The position numbers and the translations under genes were made by a program. Below, piece after piece: positions 35,249 through 46,181 of a stretch of DNA of 64,000 nt. The notes under the pieces are model-generated. The model was given only the letters and a program-made list of their open reading frames with translations, was not told the origin of the DNA and made no database searches. How positions within the stretch are numbered: position 1 is the first letter of the stretch; each line of letters starts with the position of its first letter. The stretch is from Calliopum simillimum (Eukaryota > Arthropoda > Insecta > Diptera > Lauxaniidae), in the NCBI GenBank assembly GCA_951812925.1, contig OX638372.1:71131407-71195406 (forward strand). Direction: 5' to 3'.

Positions 35249-36905
35249 ATGGACCGAATCAATTTTCTTCAAATAAGGAACTTTTATCAACAACAATGCC
35301 AGAACAGACAACAACTCCAACAACAACACCAATCAAAACTTCTTTAATTTTAAAAACTTAAAAAGTTTTGTGTGAAATGGGGCTGAGAAAGTACTTATTC
35401 TAATTGTTATACTTATGGGTGATTCTTAGATAACTGTGCTTTTTCGAGTTGTAAAATTGGCATGCTATCTTATTTAAACACACTCCTAAAACTCACATTT
35501 TAAGTACATCGACTAAAAGTGTGAATTTACGGTTTTGAGGTCGAAATTAAGAAATGTTGCTGCCACGTTTGTGACATTTTATCCACAGTACGGACAAATG
35601 ATGGTTTTGATGAGAGATATATTGCATTTAATAACAAATTTACACTTCAAGATTAATTTTCCAGCTATGTCATGTCTCCGGTGGTCCATTTTTTTATCCC
35701 CTACCGCTCTAAAGGTCAACTATGGTTTTCTGTCCTCTGTTTTTATAGCCGTTTATGGTGGGTTAGGATCTCCTGATTACGAATCTAATCTTAATTTTTT
35801 CCTATTACATCAGAATCCTGAGTTATCCTTGCACAAAAGTGAAAAAATCACTGTTTTGACATCTACTTAACAAAAACAACAACAAGTAAAATTAATTTTT
35901 GTCAATGGATTCGGACAGCCAAATTTATTATCAACAAGACATAATCAACCGTTTTTTCAATCGGATTCCCAGTTTCCGAGTTATAAGCCTTTAAAGAAAG
36001 GATACCCCTCAATAACATACAATGGATTTTTCTGGACCGAAAAATTTACAAAAATGTTAAGTTTTATTATTTTCATCAATAATATATTTTATCACGAAAA
36101 CTTTGAGCCCTCGCAGACTAAAATCGGATGAAAAAATTAAGCTCTATTGTAGATTTAGTGAATGAACAGATGAAATTTTAGTTCCGTTAATTTACAAAGC
36201 AGTAATTTAGTAAGTTTATTCGCTAAATCTAGAATAGAGCTGTTTTGTAATGAAATATATTATTGATAAAAATAATAAAACTTGAACTCTTGCAATTTTT
36301 CGGTCTCGAAAAATCCTTCGTATATTATCGAAAGATATCCTTACTTTAAACGCTTATAACTTGGAAAGTAAGGATCCAATTGTGAAACAGTTAAGGTATG
36401 ACTTGTTGATAATAAATTTACGAAAGTTTATTTTATGATAAATTTTTTGATTTTTTTAAAATAATAAGTAGCTGCTGCGTTTGCACAAGTATCTTTCTCT
36501 TTGTTGTTGTTGTTGTTGTAGCAACTTCAACTCCAGGGCTGTAAATTGAAAACAAAATTGATCCTTTCGCCTACTAGTAATTTTGGGATATAGGAAATAG
36601 AAATCTGATCGGGCCTAGTCCGGGAGGCCCAGAAATGGGGCTACCTCTACTGGGCGGGACCATAGGTCAATCGTAGAGAGGTTGGTGGGTTGTTGTTGTA
36701 GTAGTTAAGTTGTCGTTGTAAAGTTGTTATTCTTTTTGTTGTAGTAAAGTTGTTGGTGTTTTTGTCGTTGTTGTTGTGGTAGTACTAAAGTTGTTGATGT
36801 TGTCTGTTCTGGCATTGGTGTTGTTAAAAGTTCCTAATTTCAAAAAAATTGATTTGGGCCATTTTTGTTTTTTTCTATAGAAATTTATTAATGATGCAAT
36901 TTCAG
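35249..36905. repeat. Expanded CAA/TTG foldback, second copy
   Basis: Left arm 35249-35330 (ATGGACCGAATCAATTTTCT, then CAA-rich) pairs with right arm about 36690-36905 (TTG-rich, then AAAATTGATTTGGGCCAT). Between lie another foldback (35925-36425) and AT-rich filler. The region 36480-36830 is dominated by TTG/TTGTTG microsatellite. Confidence 0.75.
35925..36425. repeat. Foldback element, about 190-bp arms
   Basis: Arms 35925-36110 and 36225-36425 pair imperfectly; for example AGTTTTATTATTTTCATCAA pairs with TTGATAAAAATAATAAAACT. An inner hairpin is built on AGCTCTATT...AATAGAGCT. Confidence 0.8.
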
Positions 36906-37394
36906 ATACATGTTGCATATCAAATGAAAGAAAATAATTTGGGCTTGCTAATTTGATTGCTAAAATTATAAGTTAATATTAAATTTTTTGGGAAAAATAA
37001 CGGGTTTTTGGAAAAAATGGGGTAAATTTTTGAAAAATCTCGAAAACTGAAAGGTATTTTAACGGGCTACATAATTGATGCACACCTAAAACCTAAGCAA
37101 AATTCACTCAAACACTCAAAACAGTAAAAGTAAGGTCTACGCAAAATCAAGAAAAACTCGGATACGAGGGCGTGGCAATTCCCATACAAGCAATTTGTTC
37201 TTATACTCTCCTAGGAGTTACGGAAGAATAAAACAATTTATTTTAATAAAAATTTGGATGTACAAGAATATTGCATAGTATTTATCAACTAAGTGTTTAA
37301 TAATTATTTGAAATATCGATGAAATATGGACTAAAATAGTGTGTAATGAATATGTGTGAAACTTTTTATTGTTTTTCATTTGATTATAAAAAAT

Positions 37395-37600
37395 TTCGAT
37401 GAGAAATCTCCATAATAACATTAATCTGAATCGCAATTTGGGCATACATAGTAACTTTTTGTGAGATTGACGCCCTTCAAGTGCACGTCTCACTTGCATT
37501 CAATGCATCCGATTCAATTGTTTCGATTCAGTTTCGTGGGCATCGGTTCCAAGCATATAATGCAGAAGTCTTGATCCACATCTTTGTGGGAAGAGGATTT
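37395..37600 (-). pseudogene. Zinc-finger (PHD/RING-like) C-terminal fragment, probably from a transposase
   Basis: The minus strand reads DVDQDFCIICLEPMPTKLN, a stop, then IGCIECK, a stop, then DVHLKGVNLTKSYYVCPNCD. The spacing of Cys and His (C-x2-C, C-x2-C, H, C-x2-C) is that of a treble-clef finger; one Cys is replaced by Gly. Such fingers end several cut-and-paste transposases. Two stop codons make it a relic. The parent family is not identified. Confidence 0.5.
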
Positions 37601-38439
37601 TTTTTGTGCTTTTTTCGGTGAGCGACCTCGATTAGCAGATGTTTTTTCGAAGCATCACGCATCTGTTTCTTTTAAAGTAACTCTTCGTTGTTCTCTGGGG
37701 AGGTTCAAAACGTGCGACGCCCCCGATTAGATTTCACTGTGGCGCAGCCGCAAATTTTTTGTTATTACATACATTGCAACAATAAATTATTTTAATGTTC
37801 TGTGTTCCGAACTGATTGAGTAATGCTATTTTACTGATTCGAAATAAAAATTGATGTGGCCCAACCCTGACTACACGAGTGGCGCAACCCTGACGACAAG
37901 CATGTTTTTCGATCGCTCAATACTACATGCGAACAGGTTAGGGAATCGAATATTTTACTTGGATTTGGTTCATTATCTTTCAAAATTGCCTCCTGCTCCA
38001 TTGCTATAATTTTTAAATAATTGAAAACAAATTTTAATAAGGTTATGTTAAAAACAAGACTATTTTAATACGAGAGTACTGGTAATATCTAACGAAGTGA
38101 GCATTTATGATTAAAAGAAACTGTAAGCATAAACTTACCATCCTGCGATACAGAAATTTTTAAGTAATATATTGTATTTTATATAAATTATTTATTTGAA
38201 TTTACTTTAAAATAATGTTCTCATAAAAATTTGTACAAAAAAATGTTCATGTCGGTTTTGGCATGGCTAAACAAATTTTCAATTACAAACTATGTTTTTA
38301 TATCACTTTTCATTTCCTATACTTTACTAAAAAATCGCTTACCTACTAATAAATGTTAAATTCTGCAAAGAGAAAAACAGCTTCAATATATTCATACATT
38401 CACATTCATGAAAAATTGGAAAAACCACTTAACTCACTT

Positions 38440-40236
38440 AAGAATTAAGTACCTGGAGACCGATCCCTGCTCGGTCAATCTTATTATTTTAGTCGATGTT
38501 TTTATTCATAGCTATTTTTTATTATGAAACTTGTATTTTTTCACTTCTAACGGTCATGCTTTCAAAATGATAAATAAACCGATGAGAATAATAATAAGAA
38601 AAAACTCGGAAAGCATTGAATGGTATAGAAAAATATCAAAAACTCAAATTTTTTTTTGGTGAAATAAAATGCCATAAAATAAATAAATGAGATATGCCAC
38701 GCACCCAAAATATTTCGTCTTTTGTATGGCAGCTGAAATATCTTATCTTCAAAGGATCATAACTCGGAAAATAAGAATCCTATTGGAAAAATCCGAAAGG
38801 ATATTTGGATAAGGAAGAGTGTAACTGTTCGATGCTATTAACAAAAAAGAATTTCACCCTTTCTTGTAGCTACGCTGTAAGACTGAACACAGCGTTTTCT
38901 TCAACTTCTAGCAAGGATATTTCAAAATCCTGCAGGTATAATGACAGTTCTGCTGATGAAGACGGATTCAGCGTCAAAAAGTACATAAGACTGCATATAA
39001 GGATTAAACAGTTCATTCCATTTTTTTTTTGTGCTATTTGTGTTACTAACCAAAATTTTTATTTTGATAAAAAAAGTGGGCGTGGCATTTATTAAACAAA
39101 GCTTTCTTTTTCTTATGCTTTAGATACTCCTGATTCAGATCCGCATACAAAATTTCATCAAAATATGTTGTATCATTTGCGAGAAATAGCATTTAATGTG
39201 TTTTACTTACACGCGCACTTTCGATATATTGCCTTATTTCAGGTCGTAGGAGCCTAACAGCAAGTAGACTCCTTACAGTTAAATTCAGAAAGATTGCTTT
39301 AGTAGTTTTCTTTTTATAGCGCATTATATTTTTATGGGCGGTGCCACACCCTTCAACGAGTTTTCCCAATATAACGGCATATCACATATTAATACTTGTT
39401 TGCAGAGGTAACAGCTCCTAAATTTTCATCAAAATTGTTGGAGTCGTTTTCGAGTAATATTGAATCAAAATTTTCAATGGTTAAAAAGTGGGCGTGGCAC
39501 TTATTCGATCCCGCTCACTTTTCGTTTGTTACAAGGTATTATTAAGCAGTACCTACATACCAAATTTCATTAAAATATCTTGTAACATTTGCGAGAAATA
39601 GCATTTTATGTATTTCGCTTGTATGGGAGGTTCCACGCGCAACGGCGATATTTTGCCCACTTTCAGATCAGAGATGCCTTATAGCAAGTAGGCTCCCCAC
39701 AGTTAATTTTAGAAAGATTGCTTAAGTAGTTTTCTTTTTATAGCGCATTATATTTTTGTGGGCGGTGCCACGCCCTTCAACGAGTTTTCCCAATATAACG
39801 GCATACCACATATTAATACTTGTTTGCAGAGGTAACAGCTCCTAAATTTTCATCAAAATTGTTGGAGTCGTTTTCGAGTAATATTAAATCAAAATTTTCA
39901 AGGGCTGAAAAGTGGGCGTAGCACTTTTTCGATCTCGCCCACTTTTTGTCTGTTACAAGGTATTATTTAGCCGTACCCGCTCACCATTTCATCCAAATAC
40001 CTTGTATGGTTCGCGAGTTATGACCATATCAAATTTAAAATTTAATGTGATGCCACGCCTCCTGGTGAGCATTTACAAAGTTCAAGCCTAGCTCATTCTT
40101 CATTGTATGCTAATGTCTAACATTATACGAAGTTTCATTAAAATCGCTGTAGAAGTTTTCGAGAAAAAGTTTTGCCCGTTCCAAACATACATACAATACA
40201 GTACATACAATTTTATCTCGTATAAGAAAAGAAGAT
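38440..40236 (-). mobile_element. Interspersed 1.8-kb element with cgtggc repeats, inverted relative of 56993-59969
   Basis: One end reads GTACCTGGAGACCGATCCCT (hairpin GACCGA...TCGGTC), the other CTCGTATAAGAAAAGAAGAT. The interior matches the reverse complement of 58200-59969 at many points (for example TTTGTATGGCAGCTGAAATA near 38730 and its counterpart near 59690). It lacks the 125-bp array of the other copy. No coding capacity. Confidence 0.78.
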
Positions 40237-41238
40237 AAACAAGAATAACTCCTCTGGAAAAATAACTTATCTCAAAACAATTTATGATACAGTCAATTGT
40301 GTGTCTTGGAAAAAGCGCTTATTTCGATATAAGCTGTTTTGGCGTTGCTTGTTGATGGGTATTTCAAATCTATAAAAAAAATAACCTAAGTTGTTTTAAT
40401 CTCTTATTCCTTAACACAATTTCAAATACCTCAAATCATAAGACTTAAGTTATTATTCCAAATGAGATTGTATGTGTGATAAGTCAAATTTCCGCCATCT
40501 ATAACTTCCCAAAAAAATTATACAATGTTATTCAAATTTTGTTCAGGGATACTTTGAAACACTGCGAACGTCGTGGTGTTCTTAACTCAATTTTTGCTTC
40601 AGTCGACTTAAGCAGTTTTTCCTTCCTGCAACAGATTTTGTGTTTTTTCCAAACTGAAAAACTTTCTCAAAAATGTTTGAAGTCTAAATTTTATCAAAAA
40701 CCACTTCACAAATATTTTTGAAATTCAAACAACTTATTTAAAACTAAGTACAAATGTTGAGTATTTATATAAGAACCATTTCACAATACTAATTGTTTTA
40801 TCTACTGTAAATTAATACCAGGTATCTATATAATTTATGATAAGATTTTACTAGAATGTATATTTAATTCCATTAATGTTTATAATTTTAAATGAATAAG
40901 TAATGTCTGTAAGACGCCAATAAACTAGTTTGAGAATACTGAATAACAAGGTTTTGTCTTGTCCATTTTCGAAGTCTGAATCAGATTGCTGTATCAATAG
41001 CGCTGGTCAAGCCAAGGGTAAGCGGTAGCAATCGCGACTCTTGATTAGAAATAGGCAGGCCCTCAAACGAATCTTTACACAAATAACAATTTAATTCACC
41101 TAACGCCACGTGGGAATCTCTTCACGATGCCCTTTTAAACCTTCTGAACTCATTATGTGTTTGTAATTTCAAATAATAAAACTTGGCAATCGTTATTTTA
41201 TTGTTAAATAATAATATTATAATTTTGTATCGTTGTAG
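40237..41238. other. End of the Dbp80 intron before exon 3
   Basis: AT-rich, no recognised coding sequence or repeat family; ends with an acceptor at 41237-41238. Confidence 0.6.
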
Positions 41239-41370
41239 ACCAGAAGACACAAGTTTATTGCTTAAAATTATTCGTAAAGGATTAGTAGAATCTTCACTGG
41301 ACTTAGAAATACAGCGTAAGGATCCAACATCACCATTGCATTCAGTAAAATCATTTGAAGCCTTACATTT
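41239..41370 (+). CDS. Dbp80: Dbp80 exon 3
   Basis: 132 bp, acceptor gttgtag, donor gtaagt. Codes PEDTSLLLKIIRKGLVESSL and DPTSPLHSVKSFEALHL, the segment just before the Q motif that is highly conserved in DDX19/Dbp5 proteins. Phase at both ends fits exons 2 and 4. Confidence 0.93.
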
Positions 41371-41398
41371 GTAAGTTGACGTTTAAGTTTAAGAGTTG

Positions 41399-41882
41399 AT
41401 TGATTCCATGTCAAAACGATCAAGATTTTGTTGATGGAATCCGATTTGGCTATTAATTAGCGTAAGCAATAGTGGCATAGTATAGAAAATTCTACCAAAT
41501 ATTTTTTTCAAAATTTAAAAAAATGGAGAACCACTCCAATCCCACTTCAAAAGTTGGAGGATATGTCAGTTACAATTGTAGCTTTTTTTTTACACAAAAA
41601 ATAAAAAAAATCTAAGATGACATATTTTGGGAAACTCAGTTCGACAAATATTTTTAAGTGTAAACTAAGACAAATCATTTGGCACCTTAAAATTGAAAAT
41701 TGGTTAGAACAAGTAAAGTTATAGCTTCCTTAAAAAAGCTTGCCTTAAAATTTCAAAGTCCCATATCTCCGTCATTTTGTAAAATTTCGAAAAAATATTT
41801 CGTCTCCACTATGCCACTATGCTCATGCCAATTTATAGTCAAATCGGATCAAAATTTTGATCGGTTTGACGTGGAATCCATC
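41399..41882. repeat. Foldback element inside the Dbp80 intron between exons 3 and 4
   Basis: Arms of about 110 bp: 41404-41510 (TGTCAAAACGATCAAGATTT) and 41770-41882 (AAAATTTTGATCGGTTTGAC). Nearly fills the 552-bp intron. Confidence 0.75.
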
Positions 41883-41922
41883 AGTTGTTTTGCTCAAAAG
41901 TAAAAACGTTACTATATGTTAG

Positions 41923-42118
41923 AAAACCAGAATTGCTTAAAGGAATTTATGCAATGGGCTTTAACGCGCCCTCCAAAATACAAGAATCGGCGTTACCTAC
42001 ATTGTTGGCTGATCCTCCACAAAATATGATTGCACAAAGTCAGTCAGGTACTGGCAAAACTGCAGCATTTGTTTTAGCAATGTTAAGTCGCGTTGATACA
42101 AAGTTGGACTACCCGCAA
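41923..42118 (+). CDS. Dbp80: Dbp80 exon 4 (Q motif and Walker A)
   Basis: 196 bp, acceptor atgttag, donor gtaagt. Contains the Q motif ([10 protein letters not shown]), [20 protein letters not shown] with the Walker A lysine in SGTGKT, and [10 protein letters not shown]. Dbp80 is the fly DDX19/Dbp5 protein, an RNA-dependent ATPase that remodels mRNPs at the cytoplasmic face of the nuclear pore during mRNA export. The eight exons in the window give about 370 codons of the usual 450-480, with no stop or frameshift. Exons 3-6 are compact (introns 552, 69 and 50 bp) while the flanking introns are 24.7 and 11.6 kb. I read it as a functional gene in heterochromatin-like DNA. Promoter, start codon and motif VI (HRIGRTGR) are outside what I can see. 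Confidence 0.96.
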
Positions 42119-42187
42119 GTAAGTATTTATTACTCTTTAAGCATTTTTTTTTAAATTTGCTCAAACAAAAAATATGATTTATCAAAG

Positions 42188-42302
42188 GTACTTTGCCTGT
42201 CACCAACATATGAGTTAGCAATACAAACTGGTGAAGTTGCAGCGCGAATGGCTCAGTTTTGTCCAGATATTAAATTAAAATTTGCAGTTCGCGGCGAAGA
42301 GG
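42188..42302 (+). CDS. Dbp80: Dbp80 exon 5 (motif Ia)
   Basis: 115 bp between tcaaag and gtaatt. Codes VLCLSPTYELAIQTGEVAAR and FAVRGEE; PTYELA is the family form of motif Ia. Ends one base into a codon completed by exon 6. Confidence 0.94.
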
Positions 42303-42352
42303 GTAATTTAAAAGTATTATTTGAAATATATTTTAATCTTTTATATTTCCAG

Positions 42353-42530
42353 TCGCTCCAAACACTAAACTTAAGGATCATATTATTATCGGTACTCCTG
42401 GAAAAATTCTTGATTGGGGATTGAAGTACCGTGTTTTTGATTTAAAGAAGATAAAAGTATTTGTTTTAGATGAGGCAGATGTTATGATTGCCACCCAAGG
42501 ACACCACGACCAGTGCATTCGTATTCACAA
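42353..42530 (+). CDS. Dbp80: Dbp80 exon 6 (motif Ib and DEAD box)
   Basis: 178 bp between tttccag and gtaaga. Contains IIIGTPGKILDWG (motif Ib) and VFVLDEADVMIATQGHHDQC with the DEAD (motif II) Mg-ATP residues. ADVMIATQGH is characteristic of the DDX19/Dbp5 branch. Ends two bases into Lys. Confidence 0.96.
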
Positions 42531-44143
42531 GTAAGAATAAATCTATTTTTATATCTAAGATTTTATCTGCTCCTTGCTGGGCCATATTTATGGGGGCTCG
42601 CCCCCCTCCCCCCGAAATTTTCTAAACAAGCTTTTTTATTTTATTTTATTTCATAAGAAATAAAAGATTTATAAAAAATTATGTCTAAAGAGAATAAATA
42701 CTGTGCACATAAAAAAGTTACGTTTTGAAATCCTATTAAGTTAAGTGTAATATGAAGCGTATTCAAATAAATTTGCTTAGGTTTTCTTAAAAAGAAAAAA
42801 CAAAAACCAATAATGATAACGATGAACCTTACCCTGTGAAAAATATGTAAGCAATTTAAGCGATTCCAACGAAAAGTTATGGAAGCTAAAAGTACCAATC
42901 TTTTTCTTTAAAACTCTATTTAAATTATGCTGATCCTTTTCCCCGAAGTATCATAAACTGAAATAACAAAAAAATCGTGTTATTTGCACTTTTTTTATTT
43001 TTTGGGTTATGATATTTTAGAGATAAAAAAATGTTATTGATACAATTCAAATCGAGTTTTAAAGAAAAAAACTGGTACTTTTAACTTCCTTATCAGGTTT
43101 AGCGAAAAAAATTACTTAAAAACTTACTCTTCTCGTTCCAGTTCGTTTTTCATTATTCGAAAAAATATAAAAAAACAATAAAAATCCAGTGAAATAGGAC
43201 TTTTTGATCAAAAAAATTAGAGGCAGCAATTTTTCAATTGGAATCGTTTTATTTTGACATCTTAAAACATTTTTTTCATTACAAAATTTATACTCAGGGA
43301 TGCTTCAAAAATTAAGGCTACTACAAGAATTTTGGTTTAAAAAAATTATATTTTATTTTTTGTGCAGTACAGATAATATTCGGTTCCGAAAATCGATTTT
43401 TTTACGTTTTTCAATTACCCGGTCAGAAAAACGATTTTTTTCTCAAACGCAAGGCATCCTAAAAAAAGTGTAAAAAAAAGTTTTCACATGGACCTTAGAT
43501 AGGGTCGAAATTTAGATTCATCCCGAAACTGACTCAAAAGTTAGAAGGACTCTTAAAAACGATATCTGCATAATCACAACTTTATTATTTTTTTCATTAC
43601 AAAATTAGTTCGGAAAACCTATTTTTTGCACAAAAGGATAAATTCTGACAAAATTCTCACGCATACTTGGACGATTCTAAGCATTTATTGCCTTATACAT
43701 TTTTTTCATAAAATGCCAATGGAGCGCTTTTGGAAAAAAAAAGGCATTGCTCAAAACTTTTTCTTCTTCACAGAATGGATGCCCAAATTCGCATAGAAAA
43801 TAAAGTTTATATTTTTGCAAGAACTTTGGCGTTAAAAAGCATAAATTTTTATTCCAGTATAGATAATACTTGGTTCCAAAAATCGATTTTTTTACATAGT
43901 CGGAAAAAAAATTGAAAATCATTCAAAATTGAAAATGTACTATGCGCACTACTATGTTAAATTTTGAATGATTTTCAAGTCGCGATATCTCATGAACGGT
44001 AAGTCGGACTAAAAAACAGTTCGAAGAGACCCTTATTGGGAATTGAACGTTCTACAAAATGCCTGAACAATTTTTTTTTCTAGGATCTACCGTTTTGGAG
44101 ATATTTTGAAAACTTTCCAGGTGACATCATTTTATTCTCCCAA

Positions 44144-44470
44144 ATGATTGTACTATTTTATGATTGTTTAAAAATTGGTCAATACAAAAATTCAAGCAAA
44201 ATTGAAGACCTTGTCTTGGAATCACAAAAGGCCGGCCTAAAAATCAACGTATCCAAGACAAAAAGCATGAAGTTAAACGCAAACAGGAATGACATCACGT
44301 TTAGAGCTGGCAGTGATGACATCGAAAACGTCGATAGCTTCACGTATTAAGGCAGCATTATCTCCATGGATGGTGGAGCCAAAGAGGATATCAACTCAAG
44401 AATAGCAAAAGCAATAGGCGCGTTTGCTCAACTGAACAAAATATGGTCTTCATCCCAGGGGTTGAAATAA
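44144..44470 (+). pseudogene. Non-LTR retrotransposon reverse-transcriptase fragment
   Basis: Reads KIEDLVLESQKAGLKINVSK followed by TKSMKL, a stop (TAA at 44348-44350) and GSIISMDGGAKEDINSRIAK and FAQLNKIW. The AGLKIN..KTK and SFTYLGS..S.DGG blocks lie just after the YADD region in many LINE-type reverse transcriptases. Only about 105 codons survive, with a stop inside the block. Clade not determined. Confidence 0.75.
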
Positions 44471-44799
44471 GAAAAAATTATTACTGCAGAATTTTCTTTG
44501 TTTTTATTTGCAATTTTTTGGCAACATTTTTTTAATGGCTTATTTAAGTGATTAATTCTCAATATTAATATTAAATAACAGATATCATGGCAATGATTCA
44601 ATTGAAAATTTATAGCGAAATTTTCTTCGAATACACCTTCATCTTCGTATTTTCCACTTCTGTTGCATTTATAAAAATATCGAGCCCTAACTGCTGCAGT
44701 AGCTTATGCGACATTTTTTCGAAATTTTTTTTTTATGCAAATATGTTCTAAAATGTCATCTAATCACATCTATATGCCAAATATTAAAACTGAATTATG

Positions 44800-45010
44800 T
44801 TTAGCACCTCAAAAACCAGAGAAGGAGGAGTGGCAGGTATGGGAAAGTATATATATTCTTCATCAGAATCACCTCTTTAGTCGGTATAGCCATGTCCGTC
44901 TGTTTGGATGGATGTTTGCGTGTCCGTGGAAATATTTTTCACGGGAAAACTAAGATAATTCGACGAAATTTTGTATAGAGGGTTCGTTGTAAAAACTTGC
45001 TCGTAGGATT
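44800..45010 (-). repeat. Relic of the GGGCGTGGC-family central module
   Basis: Minus-strand copy of the module: GCCATGTCCGTCTGTTTGGA near 44890 and the ATTCTTCATCAGAATCACCT tract before it. No terminal repeat is seen here, so it is a fragment. Confidence 0.6.
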
Positions 45011-45608
45011 GAAAATTAATCTTTTACTTTAAAAATCAGTTCGAATTATATCGATATCTTTTTTTGTCTTCGAAATATCGAAAAAACGTGGATTTTTCCT
45101 TTTTTTCACCTTTTCAGGTTAGAATAATTCGAAGAAAAAAAAATATAGCGATATAATTTTAACTGGGTTTTGAAGTAAAATAATTGGCCTTCCACCAGTT
45201 TTTTAAGGTTTTATGGCTAAGGGTTTCCTTGTTCTATATAACCTCAAAAGAATAAAACAAAAATTTATATTAACTTTTCACAGAATGGATCGAAAATTAG
45301 TCTTTAGGCTAGGATTTCTCGCAAACCATATCAGATATAGCAATTCTAAAATCAGATTCGAATTCAACATCAAAATTTAAATTGAAAATGATTTTTCTTG
45401 TTTTCGTCCGTTGCTAATTTTCTAAAAAAAACGCAAAAGTTCAATTTTTTTAACGAAAAAATTGGTCAACATAAAATATCTCGTTAATGCGATCAGTTAA
45501 AACTTTCAAAAATAATATTTTTGAATCTACAAATAAACAGGAAACTAACTGCATACCCAGTTTTTAGTTAGTTTTTGTCAAACTTTTTTTTTTTTAATTA
45601 AGAAAAAA

Positions 45609-46181
45609 TAGGTCCGTTCGTTGAAAATTTGTGGTAAAACTTGAAGACTATCATATTAAAAATTTTTTGAGACTAAGAACAGAAATATCTCTGAGTAGCT
45701 GAAAACACCACAAAAAATCAACGAACACAAAAATGGGAAAAAATTGAAGACTGCCAAGAAAATAAATAAAAAAGTCAGAACACCTGTTAGTGCACATTTA
45801 ATTACCTATTTTGGTGTATTAAAACGTGCTGAAAAAATCACCAACATCCTTCCTTAACTTCATCAAACTTTTTTTTTGTTAACACAAAGCACAGAAATAC
45901 GTTTTTCTTTTAATTTATTTTTCAAACTTTATTTTTTTTTCAAAATGTAAACAACTTCCGACAAATAATTTTTATTTGACAGTCTTCAAGTTTTGTCCAG
46001 AAAAAATTTTTCTGGGTAAAAATTTAAATTTTTATTTGGAGGGGAAATGATCAGCTGTTTTTTACTCTCATTTTTTGTGACGCAAATATCAAGTTTTTGT
46101 TTCAACGAACGCTTTTTGTGGTAAAACTTTATAAATATTTACAAATATTTATAAAGTTTTTTTTGAACGAACGGACCTAAT
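45609..46181. repeat. MITE with GGTCCGTTCGTT inverted ends
   Basis: 573 bp between TA dinucleotides. Ends GGTCCGTTCGTT and AACGAACGGACC. Sub-terminal GTGGTAAAACTT also occurs on both sides. Non-coding. Its right end forms the outer edge of the large inverted duplication 46128-48830. Confidence 0.75.

Larger units (their letters stand above)
16560..41238 (+). other. Dbp80: Dbp80 intron, 24.7 kb, packed with repeats
   Basis: Bounded by donor gtaaaa after exon 2 and acceptor gttgtag before exon 3. It contains the foldbacks at 16.9-18.5 kb, the 5.05-kb tandem array, further foldbacks and a 1.8-kb interspersed element. No intact foreign gene is seen inside. Confidence 0.72.

Noticed and set aside
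38805..39095. A 96-codon frame as a small gene
   Set aside because: The inverted relative near 59430-59640 shows frame-breaking indels in the same stretch, so it is not maintained as protein.
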